Assembly (NCBI GenBank): GCA_964482515.1
Contig: CAYZXT010000006.1
Coordinates: 52,169-116,168, forward strand
Source: CAYZXT01 sp964482515
Lineage (GTDB): Bacteria; Elusimicrobiota; Elusimicrobia; FEN-1173
Length of the DNA stretch: 64,000 nt
Reading direction: 5' to 3'
The number at the start of each line of letters is the position of its first letter. The stretch's first letter is position 1. A program made the translations under genes and the position numbers. Positions 51,401-59,237 of this stretch are shown here, piece by piece. The notes beneath the pieces were generated by a model that was not told the origin of the DNA, searched no databases, and worked only from the letters and a program-made list of their open reading frames with translations.

Positions 51401-54400
51401 TGGTCTTTTTTTCCATTTCATCGCAAAACCTATCAATGAACGCGGCATCGTAATCGGATGCGGCATAACTCTCCGTGATGATCTGGTAAATCGTGGAGTA
51501 GACCAGAGAATTGTCCTGCCACCGGGCATCCCGTTCGGCCTTGAGACCGTCCGCTCTGACCGCTTTTGACAATTCATCGGGGAACATCGCTTGGCCCGCC
51601 AAGGGATCGCTTAGAACCTGCATCTCCCTGGACGTCAACAAAGCCTCTCCCGACACCATGTGGGCCTTCGCCGCGGGCCGGGCCCCCTCCCACAATTCAT
51701 TGTATGCGAAGGTCAGGATTTCTCCATCCGTTCCGAGGAAGACGAGCGGCCGATCCGCCGGCAACTCTTCAAACAGATCCGCAAGTTCTTCGAAAATTCC
51801 GTTGCCATAATGGACGGCGTCCGACGCCGGCTTCGGCGCAGACTGGATGTAATGATGGACGAATTCCCGTATGCGCTGGATCTGGGCATTCAGACCGGCG
51901 CTTCCACCGATGGGACTCACGATTCTCCTGAATCCTTTTCTGTAGTTTTCCTGCCAGCGGAGGTCTTCGCAGTGCGCGATGATCCTTCCTGCCAAGTCTT
52001 GGCCGATCCAATCCGAGGTGAGCGGGAAAGACCGTTTGTCTCCCGGGTTGTTCCGAACAAAACTCGCTGTGAGCTCACCGAACTCAGGTCTTCCGACCAA
52101 CTCCCGGCTCCACCCGTCCGGGTAATCCACGCGCATGATCGCTTCCTTCCAGTCCACGTATAAAGTAGGGCCATTGCCGTTGATCGCCGACGGCCATTCC
52201 GGAAAATACTTCCAACCCAGCCAGACCCCACGGTTGATGAAGCCGTGGGTGACGAAACTGCCGAGGATATAGATGACGGCCGACAACAACGGCGTGGCGA
52301 GCAGAGCGGCAGGGATGACGTAGAACAAACCGAGGGAAATGAGCGAGACACGGGCAGGGGCGATGACGCGTTTGAAGTTCTCCGCCGGCGGCGCCTGCCG
52401 GTCCAGGTGCGCGAGGATGAAAGCGAAGCGGACGAGAGCGTAGATCGCCAGGACGCCGTGCCCGAGGCCGGGTATCAATAGGGCCGCCAACGACACGATG
52501 GCCAACGGGAACTCCTCAAACCACCACGATATCCGAGCGCCGTATTCTTTGATGTCGGATGGATCGTTCAACCGGATACCGAACCTCCCGGCGACCGCAA
52601 CGCCAAGCGGCTTCAGCCGGCCGATCGCGGCGGGGGAGTTGTCCGGTGCGGTGCTGTTTTTTTGACCGCGCCTCGCCTGAACCATCGTCAGGAACCCTTG
52701 CAAAACCCGCGCGCCATCATCGCTGAGGCTGAGCTCCGGGTGAAACTGCGTGCCGACCATATTGCCGCGGAAAAGGGCTTCCACCGCACAACTCTCGGAT
52801 TGAGCGATCAACGTAAACCCGGGCGGAAGTCGCGTAACTTCATCCCCATGGGCTTCGGCGACAACGGCCTGGACCTTCCCGTCGGGCGAAGCCTTATTCT
52901 GTCCGGCGACCTCTTTAAACAGGGGATGCGCTCCGTCCAAAATCTCCACCTTATTCATGGCCGCCGTGTGGGAATCAAACGTCGCGTCGTCCGCTTTCCC
53001 CGTCAAACCGCCGTAGGCTTCTGCGATGAGCTGATGGCTGAAACAAATTCCGTAAAAGGGGACCCCGGCCTCCCCGGCGGCGCGAATGAATTCCTTCATC
53101 TTTTCCAGCCAATGGCGTCCGCGGAATTCCCGCACGTTAAAATTGGAGCCTGTGCCGAGGACGCCGTCGAAACGGGAAAGGTCGGCGGGAAATTTCCCGG
53201 CCCAGGAATGGTGGAAATGGACTTCGACGCCGCGCTCCGTAAAGTATTTCTCCAAGGGTCCCAATGTTTGCGACTGCGGGCCGCCGGGTCCGTTTTGGAG
53301 GATGGCCAAGCGCAGAGGCTCTTCTCCTTCCCTCAAATTCCGCGCCGGAGCCACGCGAACCCCGGTGGCTTTTTTTAATATTTCACCCACCTCGTTCAGG
53401 AAGGCGCTCCTGAGCTCCATGTCATTGCCGAAGAATTCGGCTAGAAACCCCTCTAGACTATTGAAAAGCCCGGCCTCCGTGAAAGCCCATGCCAAAAATT
53501 CTTCAGCGTAGGCTTCGAGGACATCTTCATCGGGGCCCACCTGAAAATCAAAGACCCGTTCTTTATAAACCGCAATGAACGGATGCGCCGCTGCGGGATC
53601 ATATTCCCCCATTCTGGTCTCAATGAAAGCACGGAAACTCTTCACGAGCGCGATATTATTCTCCAAGCGGAAAAGCGCCCGCGCGTTTTGCTGGTAAATC
53701 GAAAGGCCCCGCCGCTGGTCATCTTCCTGGACGCCGCGAGCGAGGGCCAATCGATCCGCATAAGCCTCCCTCAACTCCTCAACCTTCCTTAAACCGTTGT
53801 TCCCATCAGGCACCATCTGATGAATCTTCCCGACGATCAGGCGGCGACGGTTCAAATACGCCAACGCGCCCAAAGCGAACAGGCCCAGGGAAAGCGGCAC
53901 GGAGACAGCGAACGAAGCCGCGCTCAACCCCCACCAAATGAAATGGGCGCGCGCGACAAAAATCCGCTCACGCGATTCGACCCGCCGCGCGAATCGTCGG
54001 AGAGGTTCTATAAACCGCCCCTCTTGATCGTAGGCGCAAATGAAGAGAACGCTCCTCAATAAGAAGCTCACGATGGGCGTTATTGTTCCGACCATCAGCA
54101 ACAATTGAGGGGAGACAAAGGTCACGAAATAGATGGCGCCGTAAACCACCCTGGCCCAGGCGTTGAAGATCCTGGTCCGCTCCTGGGGATCGATCGGCTC
54201 GCGGGCGGGGCCGCCGGTGGCGCCGTTTTTCATCAGCTTCTTGATAACGATTTCCGTCACATATTTCGCGACGACCCATTGTGTGACATAGGTCTTCAAG
54301 CCACCCATCAGGAAAATGAATATGGGGCTGTCCGTGTCGAAAACAAAAGACGCATCGACCAACCGAAAATGTCCCGTGTAGAAGACATTCGTAATCCCCA

Positions 54401-56696
54401 TTATGATGCCGGTCCGGAGCACGGCGCCCAAATGCAGCCGCTGCCGCAAGACCAGTCCTTTGACGACTATTTCTCCCGCCACCCCCAAAAAGGTCCCCAA
54501 AACAAAAGCGGACAGAAGGCCGCCGGCAAGCGCGTCGGCCCCATGCATGAGGAATAGGCTCAGCCCCAACCAGAGGAAAACGCCCGCGACATAAAGCTTG
54601 GCCCCCCAGCGTATATTTTCGTTTATCCCCTCTTCGCCGAAAGCGCGCTTCGAAAAAACAGCGTCGGCAATACCATTGAGAGCGATGCTTCCCCGCGCTC
54701 TCAACCGGGCGCGAATGGAAGGCGGCGACGTTGTTTCAACGAACGATCCCTGGCTGAAATGCGTCGTGACCTGGAAACCGTTGCGCAATGTCACGATCAA
54801 ATCCCCGATGGCGTTTTTATAGACACGATCTATCCGCGCCCGAAGCGAAGGCCTGGCCAACTGATCCATCGTGAATCCAGGCGGGAGGCCCGTCGCTGCT
54901 GTCACCCTTAAGGAAGCCGCGTCCTCGGCGGCGCCCGATATCGGGGCCTGCGCCAGGAAAAGCTCCTCACCTTTGAGCAGTTTCTCAAGCGGAGTTTTCT
55001 CAACTGTGAAGACGGAGAGGTAGTCGGAACCGTTTCCGGAAGCCACGCTGGTAATCTTTGGCGCGAAGGTGATGACTGTGGTCCCGCGCTCTTTTAGGCG
55101 CGCCTCAATTTCCTCGGAATGAAACCCGCCGGTCACCAGCACGACAACAGGGAGTTCCTTGTTAGAGGGCAGGAGAGACGGAAGAACGTTGTTCATTATA
55201 TTATCCACCATCGAAACGCTTCGCGCGTCAGCTTCTTCGTAAAATGCTTCAAACGAAGAAAGGTCTAACGATGAGCTGTCTTGACCTCCTATCCCCCAAT
55301 CCTCCATTCCTCCATAAACCGTCCTGTATGCTTTCCATTCCCCCGGCGTCAGGGAGAAGTCAAGCAACTTTCCGATAAGGCGCAAACGCTTCGATTCGAC
55401 CACGAGCTTTTTCTCTTCCGCCGTGCGGACCAACGCGGCGTAGCCGGCCTCTTCCAGGGAGCTCATTCCGTCGAACAACTTCGTTGAATCAATCCTGTCC
55501 GACAGGAGGACGTAATCAACGTAATCGTTCATCGCGGGGAATTGAAAGAGGTCGACGCCGCGCCTGCGGCAGAGGCCTTGGATGAATCTGAAGAAGTCCG
55601 AATAGCGGATGGTCCCGAGGCGGTAGGAGATGCTCTGGTTTGTGAGCTCCGTTAGATCTCGCTCATTCATTTTCCCGACCAGCTCTTGGATGAGCGCCGC
55701 CCGCTCCCGCTCCACTTGTTTGAAGTCCATGGAGTTTTCCATGTCGAGCGCAGCCAGAAAGCGTTTCACATCGGGGGAACCGGACGGCGACTCCTCCGCC
55801 AAAAGGCTCACGTACTCGCCCAGGGGGAGTTCCTTCCGGTGATAGGCCTCCACATCTGCGTCAAAGGACGCCAACGCGTGGTTGAACGCCCGGGCTTTTT
55901 TTCGCGCCGATTCCTGGCGCATGGCCGAAATCCTGTCCTTAAGATCTTTGACGAGGGCAACGGATTGAGTGTAGGCGCGCACGTTGGCATCATAATGTGG
56001 CTTCTGATCGACACCCACCACGCGAGGAGAGGGTTTCGCGCTGGAGAGTATCGCATGAATGGCACCGGAGATTTCATTGCGCTTCAACATATAGTCCGCC
56101 ACGACCGTGACAGCGTTGTGATCGGGAAAGCGGCGAAACCTCTCCAAATCAATGGGCTCAAACGCGCCCTCCAGCGCCACCAAGTCCACCTGCTCATTAT
56201 CGATCAGGGCCTGCAGGGTTTTGCCGATGTTGCCCTGGGCCTCGGCGTTCATATGCACGTCCTGAATGTGGATGACGAGGGGCGCGTGTGCGGTGGCCGG
56301 CGATCGGTGGTCGGTCACAGACAACGGACCACTGGCCACTGACACTTTTCGGATGGTTCCGTAGGCCGGGGAGAGCGATTCAATAATCGGCCGATAGGAT
56401 TTCAACATGGACGCGGGAATGGTTTCAGTCAAATGCGATGACAGGGGCAAAGACTGCGAGACGCGGAGGTTGCTCAGGATCTGAGAGGGGGCCGCCGGAA
56501 CGGAGGCGAGGAGAGACGGTCTATTTTGGGCAGGACTCGGGGCGGTGGCTTTTTTTCTTTCAGTCCAAAAGTTCGCCTCGGCCAAGGGAGCGCATAAAGC
56601 GGAATAAAGATAGATTCCGGCCGTCAACACGGCCAGAATCTTCTTTGAGAGAATCTGAAAAATGATGCGTTTGATAGGAGGAGAGAACATGTCCAT
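45483..56696 (-). CDS. Giant exported multidomain membrane protein B
   Basis: A 3,737-residue protein (numbers from ATG at 56708; subtract 4 for the chosen start). A signal peptide ends PLAEA before NFWTERKKA (46). Residues 110-590 are the module shared with giant A: HIQDVHMNAEAQGN, VALEGAFEPIDLERFRR, VTGGFHSEEIEARL. Membrane helices lie at 700-960. At 1131-1345 is a class I glutamine-amidotransferase-like domain (YGICFSHQLIAEAYGG, C1222; QFHPE, H1323, E1325). Further membrane blocks are at 1395-1500 and 2665-2770, the latter resembling CPBP proteases. Residues 3160-3330 are methyltransferase-like (VWLDEGAGDGLQSLVQ); membrane helices flank HEGGHALEH (3427), a zinc-protease HExxH. The ATG at 56696 lies ten bases after TATAAT (56712-56707), which overlaps the ATG at 56708. 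Domain activities are inferred. Confidence 0.88.
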   Translation of the reverse strand: MDMFSPPIKRIIFQILSKKILAVLTAGIYLYSALCAPLAEANFWTERKKATAPSPAQNRPSLLASVPAAPSQILSNLRVSQSLPLSSHLTETIPASMLKSYRPIIESLSPAYGTIRKVSVASGPLSVTDHRSPATAHAPLVIHIQDVHMNAEAQGNIGKTLQALIDNEQVDLVALEGAFEPIDLERFRRFPDHNAVTVVADYMLKRNEISGAIHAILSSAKPSPRVVGVDQKPHYDANVRAYTQSVALVKDLKDRISAMRQESARKKARAFNHALASFDADVEAYHRKELPLGEYVSLLAEESPSGSPDVKRFLAALDMENSMDFKQVERERAALIQELVGKMNERDLTELTNQSISYRLGTIRYSDFFRFIQGLCRRRGVDLFQFPAMNDYVDYVLLSDRIDSTKLFDGMSSLEEAGYAALVRTAEEKKLVVESKRLRLIGKLLDFSLTPGEWKAYRTVYGGMEDWGIGGQDSSSLDLSSFEAFYEEADARSVSMVDNIMNNVLPSLLPSNKELPVVVLVTGGFHSEEIEARLKERGTTVITFAPKITSVASGNGSDYLSVFTVEKTPLEKLLKGEELFLAQAPISGAAEDAASLRVTAATGLPPGFTMDQLARPSLRARIDRVYKNAIGDLIVTLRNGFQVTTHFSQGSFVETTSPPSIRARLRARGSIALNGIADAVFSKRAFGEEGINENIRWGAKLYVAGVFLWLGLSLFLMHGADALAGGLLSAFVLGTFLGVAGEIVVKGLVLRQRLHLGAVLRTGIIMGITNVFYTGHFRLVDASFVFDTDSPIFIFLMGGLKTYVTQWVVAKYVTEIVIKKLMKNGATGGPAREPIDPQERTRIFNAWARVVYGAIYFVTFVSPQLLLMVGTITPIVSFLLRSVLFICAYDQEGRFIEPLRRFARRVESRERIFVARAHFIWWGLSAASFAVSVPLSLGLFALGALAYLNRRRLIVGKIHQMVPDGNNGLRKVEELREAYADRLALARGVQEDDQRRGLSIYQQNARALFRLENNIALVKSFRAFIETRMGEYDPAAAHPFIAVYKERVFDFQVGPDEDVLEAYAEEFLAWAFTEAGLFNSLEGFLAEFFGNDMELRSAFLNEVGEILKKATGVRVAPARNLREGEEPLRLAILQNGPGGPQSQTLGPLEKYFTERGVEVHFHHSWAGKFPADLSRFDGVLGTGSNFNVREFRGRHWLEKMKEFIRAAGEAGVPFYGICFSHQLIAEAYGGLTGKADDATFDSHTAAMNKVEILDGAHPLFKEVAGQNKASPDGKVQAVVAEAHGDEVTRLPPGFTLIAQSESCAVEALFRGNMVGTQFHPELSLSDDGARVLQGFLTMVQARRGQKNSTAPDNSPAAIGRLKPLGVAVAGRFGIRLNDPSDIKEYGARISWWFEEFPLAIVSLAALLIPGLGHGVLAIYALVRFAFILAHLDRQAPPAENFKRVIAPARVSLISLGLFYVIPAALLATPLLSAVIYILGSFVTHGFINRGVWLGWKYFPEWPSAINGNGPTLYVDWKEAIMRVDYPDGWSRELVGRPEFGELTASFVRNNPGDKRSFPLTSDWIGQDLAGRIIAHCEDLRWQENYRKGFRRIVSPIGGSAGLNAQIQRIREFVHHYIQSAPKPASDAVHYGNGIFEELADLFEELPADRPLVFLGTDGEILTFAYNELWEGARPAAKAHMVSGEALLTSREMQVLSDPLAGQAMFPDELSKAVRADGLKAERDARWQDNSLVYSTIYQIITESYAASDYDAAFIDRFCDEMEKKTIQNRRLSASQRALFGEPYRALEDVLAVEMAGDAFAQMCLELFLLFHENVFSSADEAVVCDIGAVGAQPHLYMGVLEYLKRIKARADEMGVAPESLVPFQILDRGQLASVFQTIERKEIKIILFSRKDRTNSARVERVFLSESAGRFIESAKVYIPRGAGLGMTYVPDDRFFDIGHTPDKFLRFVQFAAARRRGTSLFGAWHVGHIALLLARHIIPAWWPFPYNRQAFARMGLDKETRNFIRKALLEVPTDVLTPGRLHYRQKMRLLHIIALEWKVLWDKYPDLNQKLDKAVRAWSPNARYLGETRDGLGRTYKVRAGAEIRKVRFFLSNAPGFVKSKDTHVLATIGSEEEHGQVSYQVSIHREAFRLQEGFGVTLADIVAHELDEIFDPEFTENPRQAHWNAVWKRTARDVGATDWYEKNREELIKPEHYADIRPLYQSILFFAYSGRLNKEIAFRLGIKTADVAYYLQALTKMMPGEGTARDKLLLLRVGKLKALGAEKGWLREDVAAWDGVLDPLEQFVYLNYLRLSQEETGEAEKIKTITSMLEKFDVVVLYGNKDTRWTPALIGSLLDGIKVKLDPARDPDVVKDILDMPEMRGREGNYGYVLSIYHQALVRLYARLVSPGATGAGYDRYKEFNLQAGFVEDSTHMSETKAYYARALGVDSLDDLLSRHGLLYGGATGLVIALTPNQAAILRRIIALADEGHDLEKIVYAVSRKSFIERFEKERRQTFTDNQVGNALGEIRRKLDMMGKSEASLVDALRTASVIFSRQTQIVADFLLEFPELETREYEMDLDRIVEASALAGGPALESIQINRTLNKLRDKLRKAEAWSEDKPLIPVIREVLKVYPETGEGDDLLGASRLRENSLLGLAVRLAVKRAERQQASPAAQFIVRHRNGIIAGATLAGLVVELAAIPWAVEKILLGTPFGMAGVIIAAAVFSALHVYLEWRIAKDSGGYTLRLAVISFAWHFAITSLYGILPSVLVDKTLAVALARGVHGIYDLLKIIRRSNHVSGPPASNYLINEAQKAFEEVRWHETDRRILNPGNLEFIHGDIANEAMCVHHPRYGTVVFHMDGLGTLISVPKGEKVLLRSDRYAMCPFVGINARGIGPSGSELTVAGIAHITDGSEYGGVDSFEGYIRLLDYLADPANGLTEVQIVLGLIGDYREWGLPDVGQFLREAAIRGIRVSGVQIRKGSDETLADAIVTEEFAAMRYWEEGRRGEDTEIETVVTPWEMVGPASSQKEVRPKALPLKKAESLKLYETVGKTLRAAANPSDGAVYRINGKIIRLLSNLKESGQPEGTSLLIQQIGPLVFVVINEDDPAAFREKAKAYREKLEPVVGPKMANVFFIRTAGEQYYGEIANKKRLHLHPSAKITIASLLAHREHNRDVKVWLDEGAGDGLQSLVQWSLGGEKMILCEPLPQMEELTAAMLESNGLVKGRDFVFEQVDVTTDQLDRVIEKHGLRDAGPLGVIINMGPWPHYGKGRANGHAVLSAIANRLPVHFLVNAGYVFPEVKSSYQRKAARGVSDLLEAMGFAVEKFMDAIEPEFMAETVIQWSASAALIATLPKSGNTVDPQSVRTALRELHAWDGKPVDPSVTERERALVRRVEGRLAETSAASHINSFLNVAILVIGGSVFHVSAGTLAGIFIFALLLHEGGHALEHLARYRSLKKLWTDKYWDGEGLGVRNTGGMSGVAASAGGMLIAVALFAAGQITLPYFVLGFAVNLIYAGSKADWRLIRAEHQARADAGVLFAMANPGAGSIESVFPEAEPLGVGQTFGAGSFVQRVEARMDDPAYAKAFGKAWAMWARGNDIDRVAVSVNLIGPADLPAAQALLSAVKEAQSSGASRIKSLVFVPSDENVSRALSQLIGATDKAVVLRFENYPDKLDKESALRINGALREWAGESFGRMAFVLTVSEDVPVYLFQNDLPGGLDEIFKKALLDFLIVRARPLDLKNILELATLVMKFA

Positions 56697-56706
56697 TGCT
56701 ACGGAC

Positions 56707-56728
56707 ATTATAGGGATGGGGCATTAAG
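56707..56728 (-). promoter_or_regulatory. Promoter of giant gene B: TATAAT plus CTTAATGCCCC
   Basis: TATAAT (56712-56707) is preceded after five bases by CTTAATGCCCC (56728-56718), a one-mismatch copy of the element upstream of giant gene A. Because the box overlaps the first in-frame ATG, translation probably starts at 56696. Confidence 0.5.
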
Positions 56729-56806
56729 ACGGATGGAAGAGTCTGTAACTTTATTGTAAATCTACCGTCGGAACAACTGATTTAGATCAACTTCCTCGAT
56801 GGAATT

Positions 56807-57427
56807 TTAACCGCCGAAAGGCGCTCCGCCCGCATCCCCCGAATAATAGGGCGTTTCCCCGGCGCTGTGATCGGTCACATCGATCACTTCCGCCAATTCC
56901 GGCACCTGATCGTGTAGCGTCTGGATGACGCCCTGCTGCAAAGTCGCCGCCGCCGAGCTGCATCCCTGGCAGCCGCCGCTCATGCGCAATGAAACGGTCC
57001 CGCGGTCCACGTCGACGATGTCCACGCGTCCGCCGTGGGCGGCGATGCGCGGATTGATTTCATTCTCCAAAACATAGGCGACCCGGCGGCGAATGTGATC
57101 GTCCGCGCCGCGGCGTGAAATCTCCGGCACGACCAGTCGCACCCCGGAGCGGATTTTTTCCCGCACGGCCGCGCCGATCTTCTTGCCGAACTCCGGCCAA
57201 CTCTCTTGGCTGCTCTTTTCCACCGTGAGGGTTTTCCCCGCCACCATCACCTGCTGCACGCCCGGGATTTCAAACAGCGCCTCCAGGAGCGGCGAACCCT
57301 TCGCCATTTCCCGGCTCGCGCAGTTGAAAGCGTCCCCGGGCAACAGGTCACGGTCCACGGTGAAGATGCAAAGCCGGGGGTTCGGGGCGATCTGGGCGGA
57401 GATGGAAATGTGCGCGTCGGTCGTCAT
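56807..57427 (-). CDS. nfuA: Nfu-type Fe-S carrier protein
   Basis: A 206-residue iron-sulfur carrier. Residues about 10-95 form the Nfu N-terminal domain (ending KKIGAAVREKI), and residues 113-185 are the NifU C-terminal domain, with RIAAHGGRVDIVDVD and the cluster cysteines in MSGGCQGCSSAA (C153, C156). It would bridge a [4Fe-4S] cluster across a dimer and deliver it to target enzymes. It follows the Mrp gene by two bases, a sensible Fe-S trafficking pair. An upstream 21-codon reading overlaps the Mrp gene and is rejected. Confidence 0.9.
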   Translation of the reverse strand: MTTDAHISISAQIAPNPRLCIFTVDRDLLPGDAFNCASREMAKGSPLLEALFEIPGVQQVMVAGKTLTVEKSSQESWPEFGKKIGAAVREKIRSGVRLVVPEISRRGADDHIRRRVAYVLENEINPRIAAHGGRVDIVDVDRGTVSLRMSGGCQGCSSAAATLQQGVIQTLHDQVPELAEVIDVTDHSAGETPYYSGDAGGAPFGG

Positions 57428-57429
57428 CG

Positions 57430-58707
57430 TCACACCGAAAAGCTTTCCGCTTTCGCCCCGCGCTTGGCCAGGCATTCCGCGCACTCGCAAAGGCCGCGAA
57501 GGTGCTCGAAGGTGTAGATGCCGGTGCCGTGGCCGTCGGAGAACATGATCGCCAAACCGTAGCGCCCCACGGGGTTAAAGTTCTTTGCCGCGATGTCCAG
57601 CGGCACGCGCTTCGGGTCCAGCAGACGCTCCCCCGTGTCCTCGCTGACGCAACCGGCGCAAGTGCAGTTAACGCGGAGGTGGTGCGGCGAATGGAGGCCG
57701 TCGTGGCCGTCTGTCCAGAGGATGTGGATGCGGCCCTGCGGGTCCACGCCCATCTCCTGCGGCTGGAGCGCGAAGGCTTTGTTGGTCACTTCCACCTGGC
57801 GCATGAGTTCCGTCGCCATGGAGAGGAACGCTTTCGCCGAGGGAGCGCCCGGGCTTTTCACGATCACGGGCTGGCCCGCGTCGCCGCTTTCGACGATATC
57901 GGAATCCAGCGGCACGGAACCCAAAAAAGGCACGCGCAGGTCCTGCGCCATCTTCATCCCGCCGCCTTCCTTGAAAATGTTGTTGATCTCTCCGCATTTA
58001 TGACAGTGAAATCCGCTCATATTTTCGGCGATGCCGAGTATCGGCACATGCACGCTCTGGAACATCTGCAGTCCTTTGCGGGCGATGCCGAGGGCGACGT
58101 CCTGGGGCGTGGTCACGATCACGGCTCCCGTTAGAGCGGCCTGCTGCGCGAGCGTCAGTTGGATGTCGCCCGTGCCCGGAGGCATGTCGATGAAGAGATA
58201 ATCCAACTCGCTCCACGCCACGCCGCCCAGGAATTGCTGGATGAGCTTCATCGCCATGGGCGCGCGCCAAATGAGCGGCCCGTCGTCCTGCATTAATAGC
58301 CCGATGGACATGAAACGCACGCCGTGGGCCTCGAGGGGTTTTATTTCCGCCTGCCCGGTCTGGACGGAAAGTTTTTCCCGCGACGCGCCCAGCATCCCAG
58401 GCTGGCTCGGACCATAGACATCCGCGTCCAGCAAACCTACCTTGACGCCCTGTTTCGCCAACGCGACGGCCAGGTTCACGGCCACGGTGGATTTTCCCAC
58501 GCCGCCTTTGCCGCTGCCGACGGCGATGATGTTCTTCACCTTTGATACGCCCGATGGATGATCGGCGAGGGCCGGCGCGGCGGAAATGGGGATGGTAACC
58601 GCCGGACGGGCGGCCTCCGCCAGGGGCCGTCCCGGTTTGTCGGATGGGGCGGAGGTCCCTGACGCGGGAGCATCGGATTCTTTTTTGTCTTTATTCCAAA
58701 AAGCCAT
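57430..58707 (-). CDS. mrp: Mrp/ApbC-type Fe-S P-loop ATPase fused to DUF971
   Basis: A 425-residue Fe-S cluster carrier ATPase. The deviant Walker A loop is VGSGKGGVGKST (64-74). DADVYGPSQPGMLG and DMPPGTGDIQLTLAQQ follow, and a cysteine pair sits in FHCHKCGEI. After residue 320 comes a DUF971 (GBBH-like) domain: LWTDGHDGLHSPHHLR, VNCTCAGCVSEDTG and YGLAIMFSDGHGTGIY, then CECAECLA. Fusion of Mrp with DUF971 occurs in several bacteria. The first 50 residues are a low-complexity linker. AGAGGA precedes the ATG. Confidence 0.93.
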   Translation of the reverse strand: MAFWNKDKKESDAPASGTSAPSDKPGRPLAEAARPAVTIPISAAPALADHPSGVSKVKNIIAVGSGKGGVGKSTVAVNLAVALAKQGVKVGLLDADVYGPSQPGMLGASREKLSVQTGQAEIKPLEAHGVRFMSIGLLMQDDGPLIWRAPMAMKLIQQFLGGVAWSELDYLFIDMPPGTGDIQLTLAQQAALTGAVIVTTPQDVALGIARKGLQMFQSVHVPILGIAENMSGFHCHKCGEINNIFKEGGGMKMAQDLRVPFLGSVPLDSDIVESGDAGQPVIVKSPGAPSAKAFLSMATELMRQVEVTNKAFALQPQEMGVDPQGRIHILWTDGHDGLHSPHHLRVNCTCAGCVSEDTGERLLDPKRVPLDIAAKNFNPVGRYGLAIMFSDGHGTGIYTFEHLRGLCECAECLAKRGAKAESFSV

Positions 58708-58806
58708 ATGAGTCCTCTTTCTAGCGGGATTGTGTCGGGAATGAACGGCGTGAGGAATGATTTTATCATTTTCGCGGCCAACGTTGACCCTCCATGCCGA
58801 GTTCAG

Positions 58807-58812
58807 TAAAAT
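58807..58812 (+). promoter_or_regulatory. -10 box TAAAAT close to the small SH3 protein start
   Basis: TAAAAT ends nine bases before the ATG at 58822. An in-frame ATG at 58813 directly abuts the box and would fall outside a transcript started from it. Confidence 0.4.
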
Positions 58813-58821
58813 ATGTTCATC

Positions 58822-59127
58822 ATGAAATCATTCATGGCGTTTCTTGTCCTGACGCTGTTGGCCGGCGGTTTGACGTCCGCTTCCGCAGCGGACTACCAAA
58901 AAGCCCAATCCAAGGTTTACCGCCTCCGCCTGCGCGCCGCGCCCACTGTGACGGCACCGGTGGTGGGGTATCTCTCCAAAAGCGAAACCGTATCGATCAT
59001 CGACAAAAGCACCTTCACCGCCAGTGTCGCTGAAAAGCGGGACTACTGGTTCCAAGTGTTGAATTCCACCGGCACCAAAGGCTGGGTTTTCGGCTCATAC
59101 CTGTATTTCCCTCCCGAAACGAAATAA
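58822..59127 (+). CDS. Small exported SH3-domain protein
   Basis: A 101-residue protein: signal peptide (FLVLTLLAGGLTSASAAD), then a single bacterial SH3 domain of about 70 residues (VYRLRLRAAPTVTAPVVGYL, SKSETVSIIDKSTFTASV and STGTKGWVFGSYLYF). It strongly resembles the SH3 module of the beta-propeller protein at 6650-7933, sharing YLSK, a TYTAT/TFTAS strand and GWVFG. Such modules bind peptidoglycan stem peptides or protein partners. It is predicted periplasmic. The start at 58822 was chosen over 58813 because of the -10 box. Confidence 0.8.
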   Translation: MKSFMAFLVLTLLAGGLTSASAADYQKAQSKVYRLRLRAAPTVTAPVVGYLSKSETVSIIDKSTFTASVAEKRDYWFQVLNSTGTKGWVFGSYLYFPPETK

Positions 59128-59166
59128 TCCGATAAATTTTCCCGGCGGACACCCACCGACCTAAAC

Positions 59167-59182
59167 TTGACGATTATTGTCA
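59167..59182 (+). promoter_or_regulatory. Promoter with Fur/PerR-like operator upstream of the peroxiredoxin
   Basis: TTGACG (59167-59172), a 17-base spacer and CATAAT (59190-59195) form a good sigma-70 promoter. TGACGATTATTGTCA (59168-59182) overlaps the -35 box as a 7-1-7 inverted repeat with six of seven pairs matched, the geometry of Fur-family boxes. Position and gene suggest repression by a PerR- or Fur-like regulator; no regulator gene is in view. Confidence 0.5.
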
Positions 59183-59237
59183 GGTTTTGCATAATATCTA
59201 CAAACCTGGAAAAAAAATCCCAAGATCGGAGAATACA

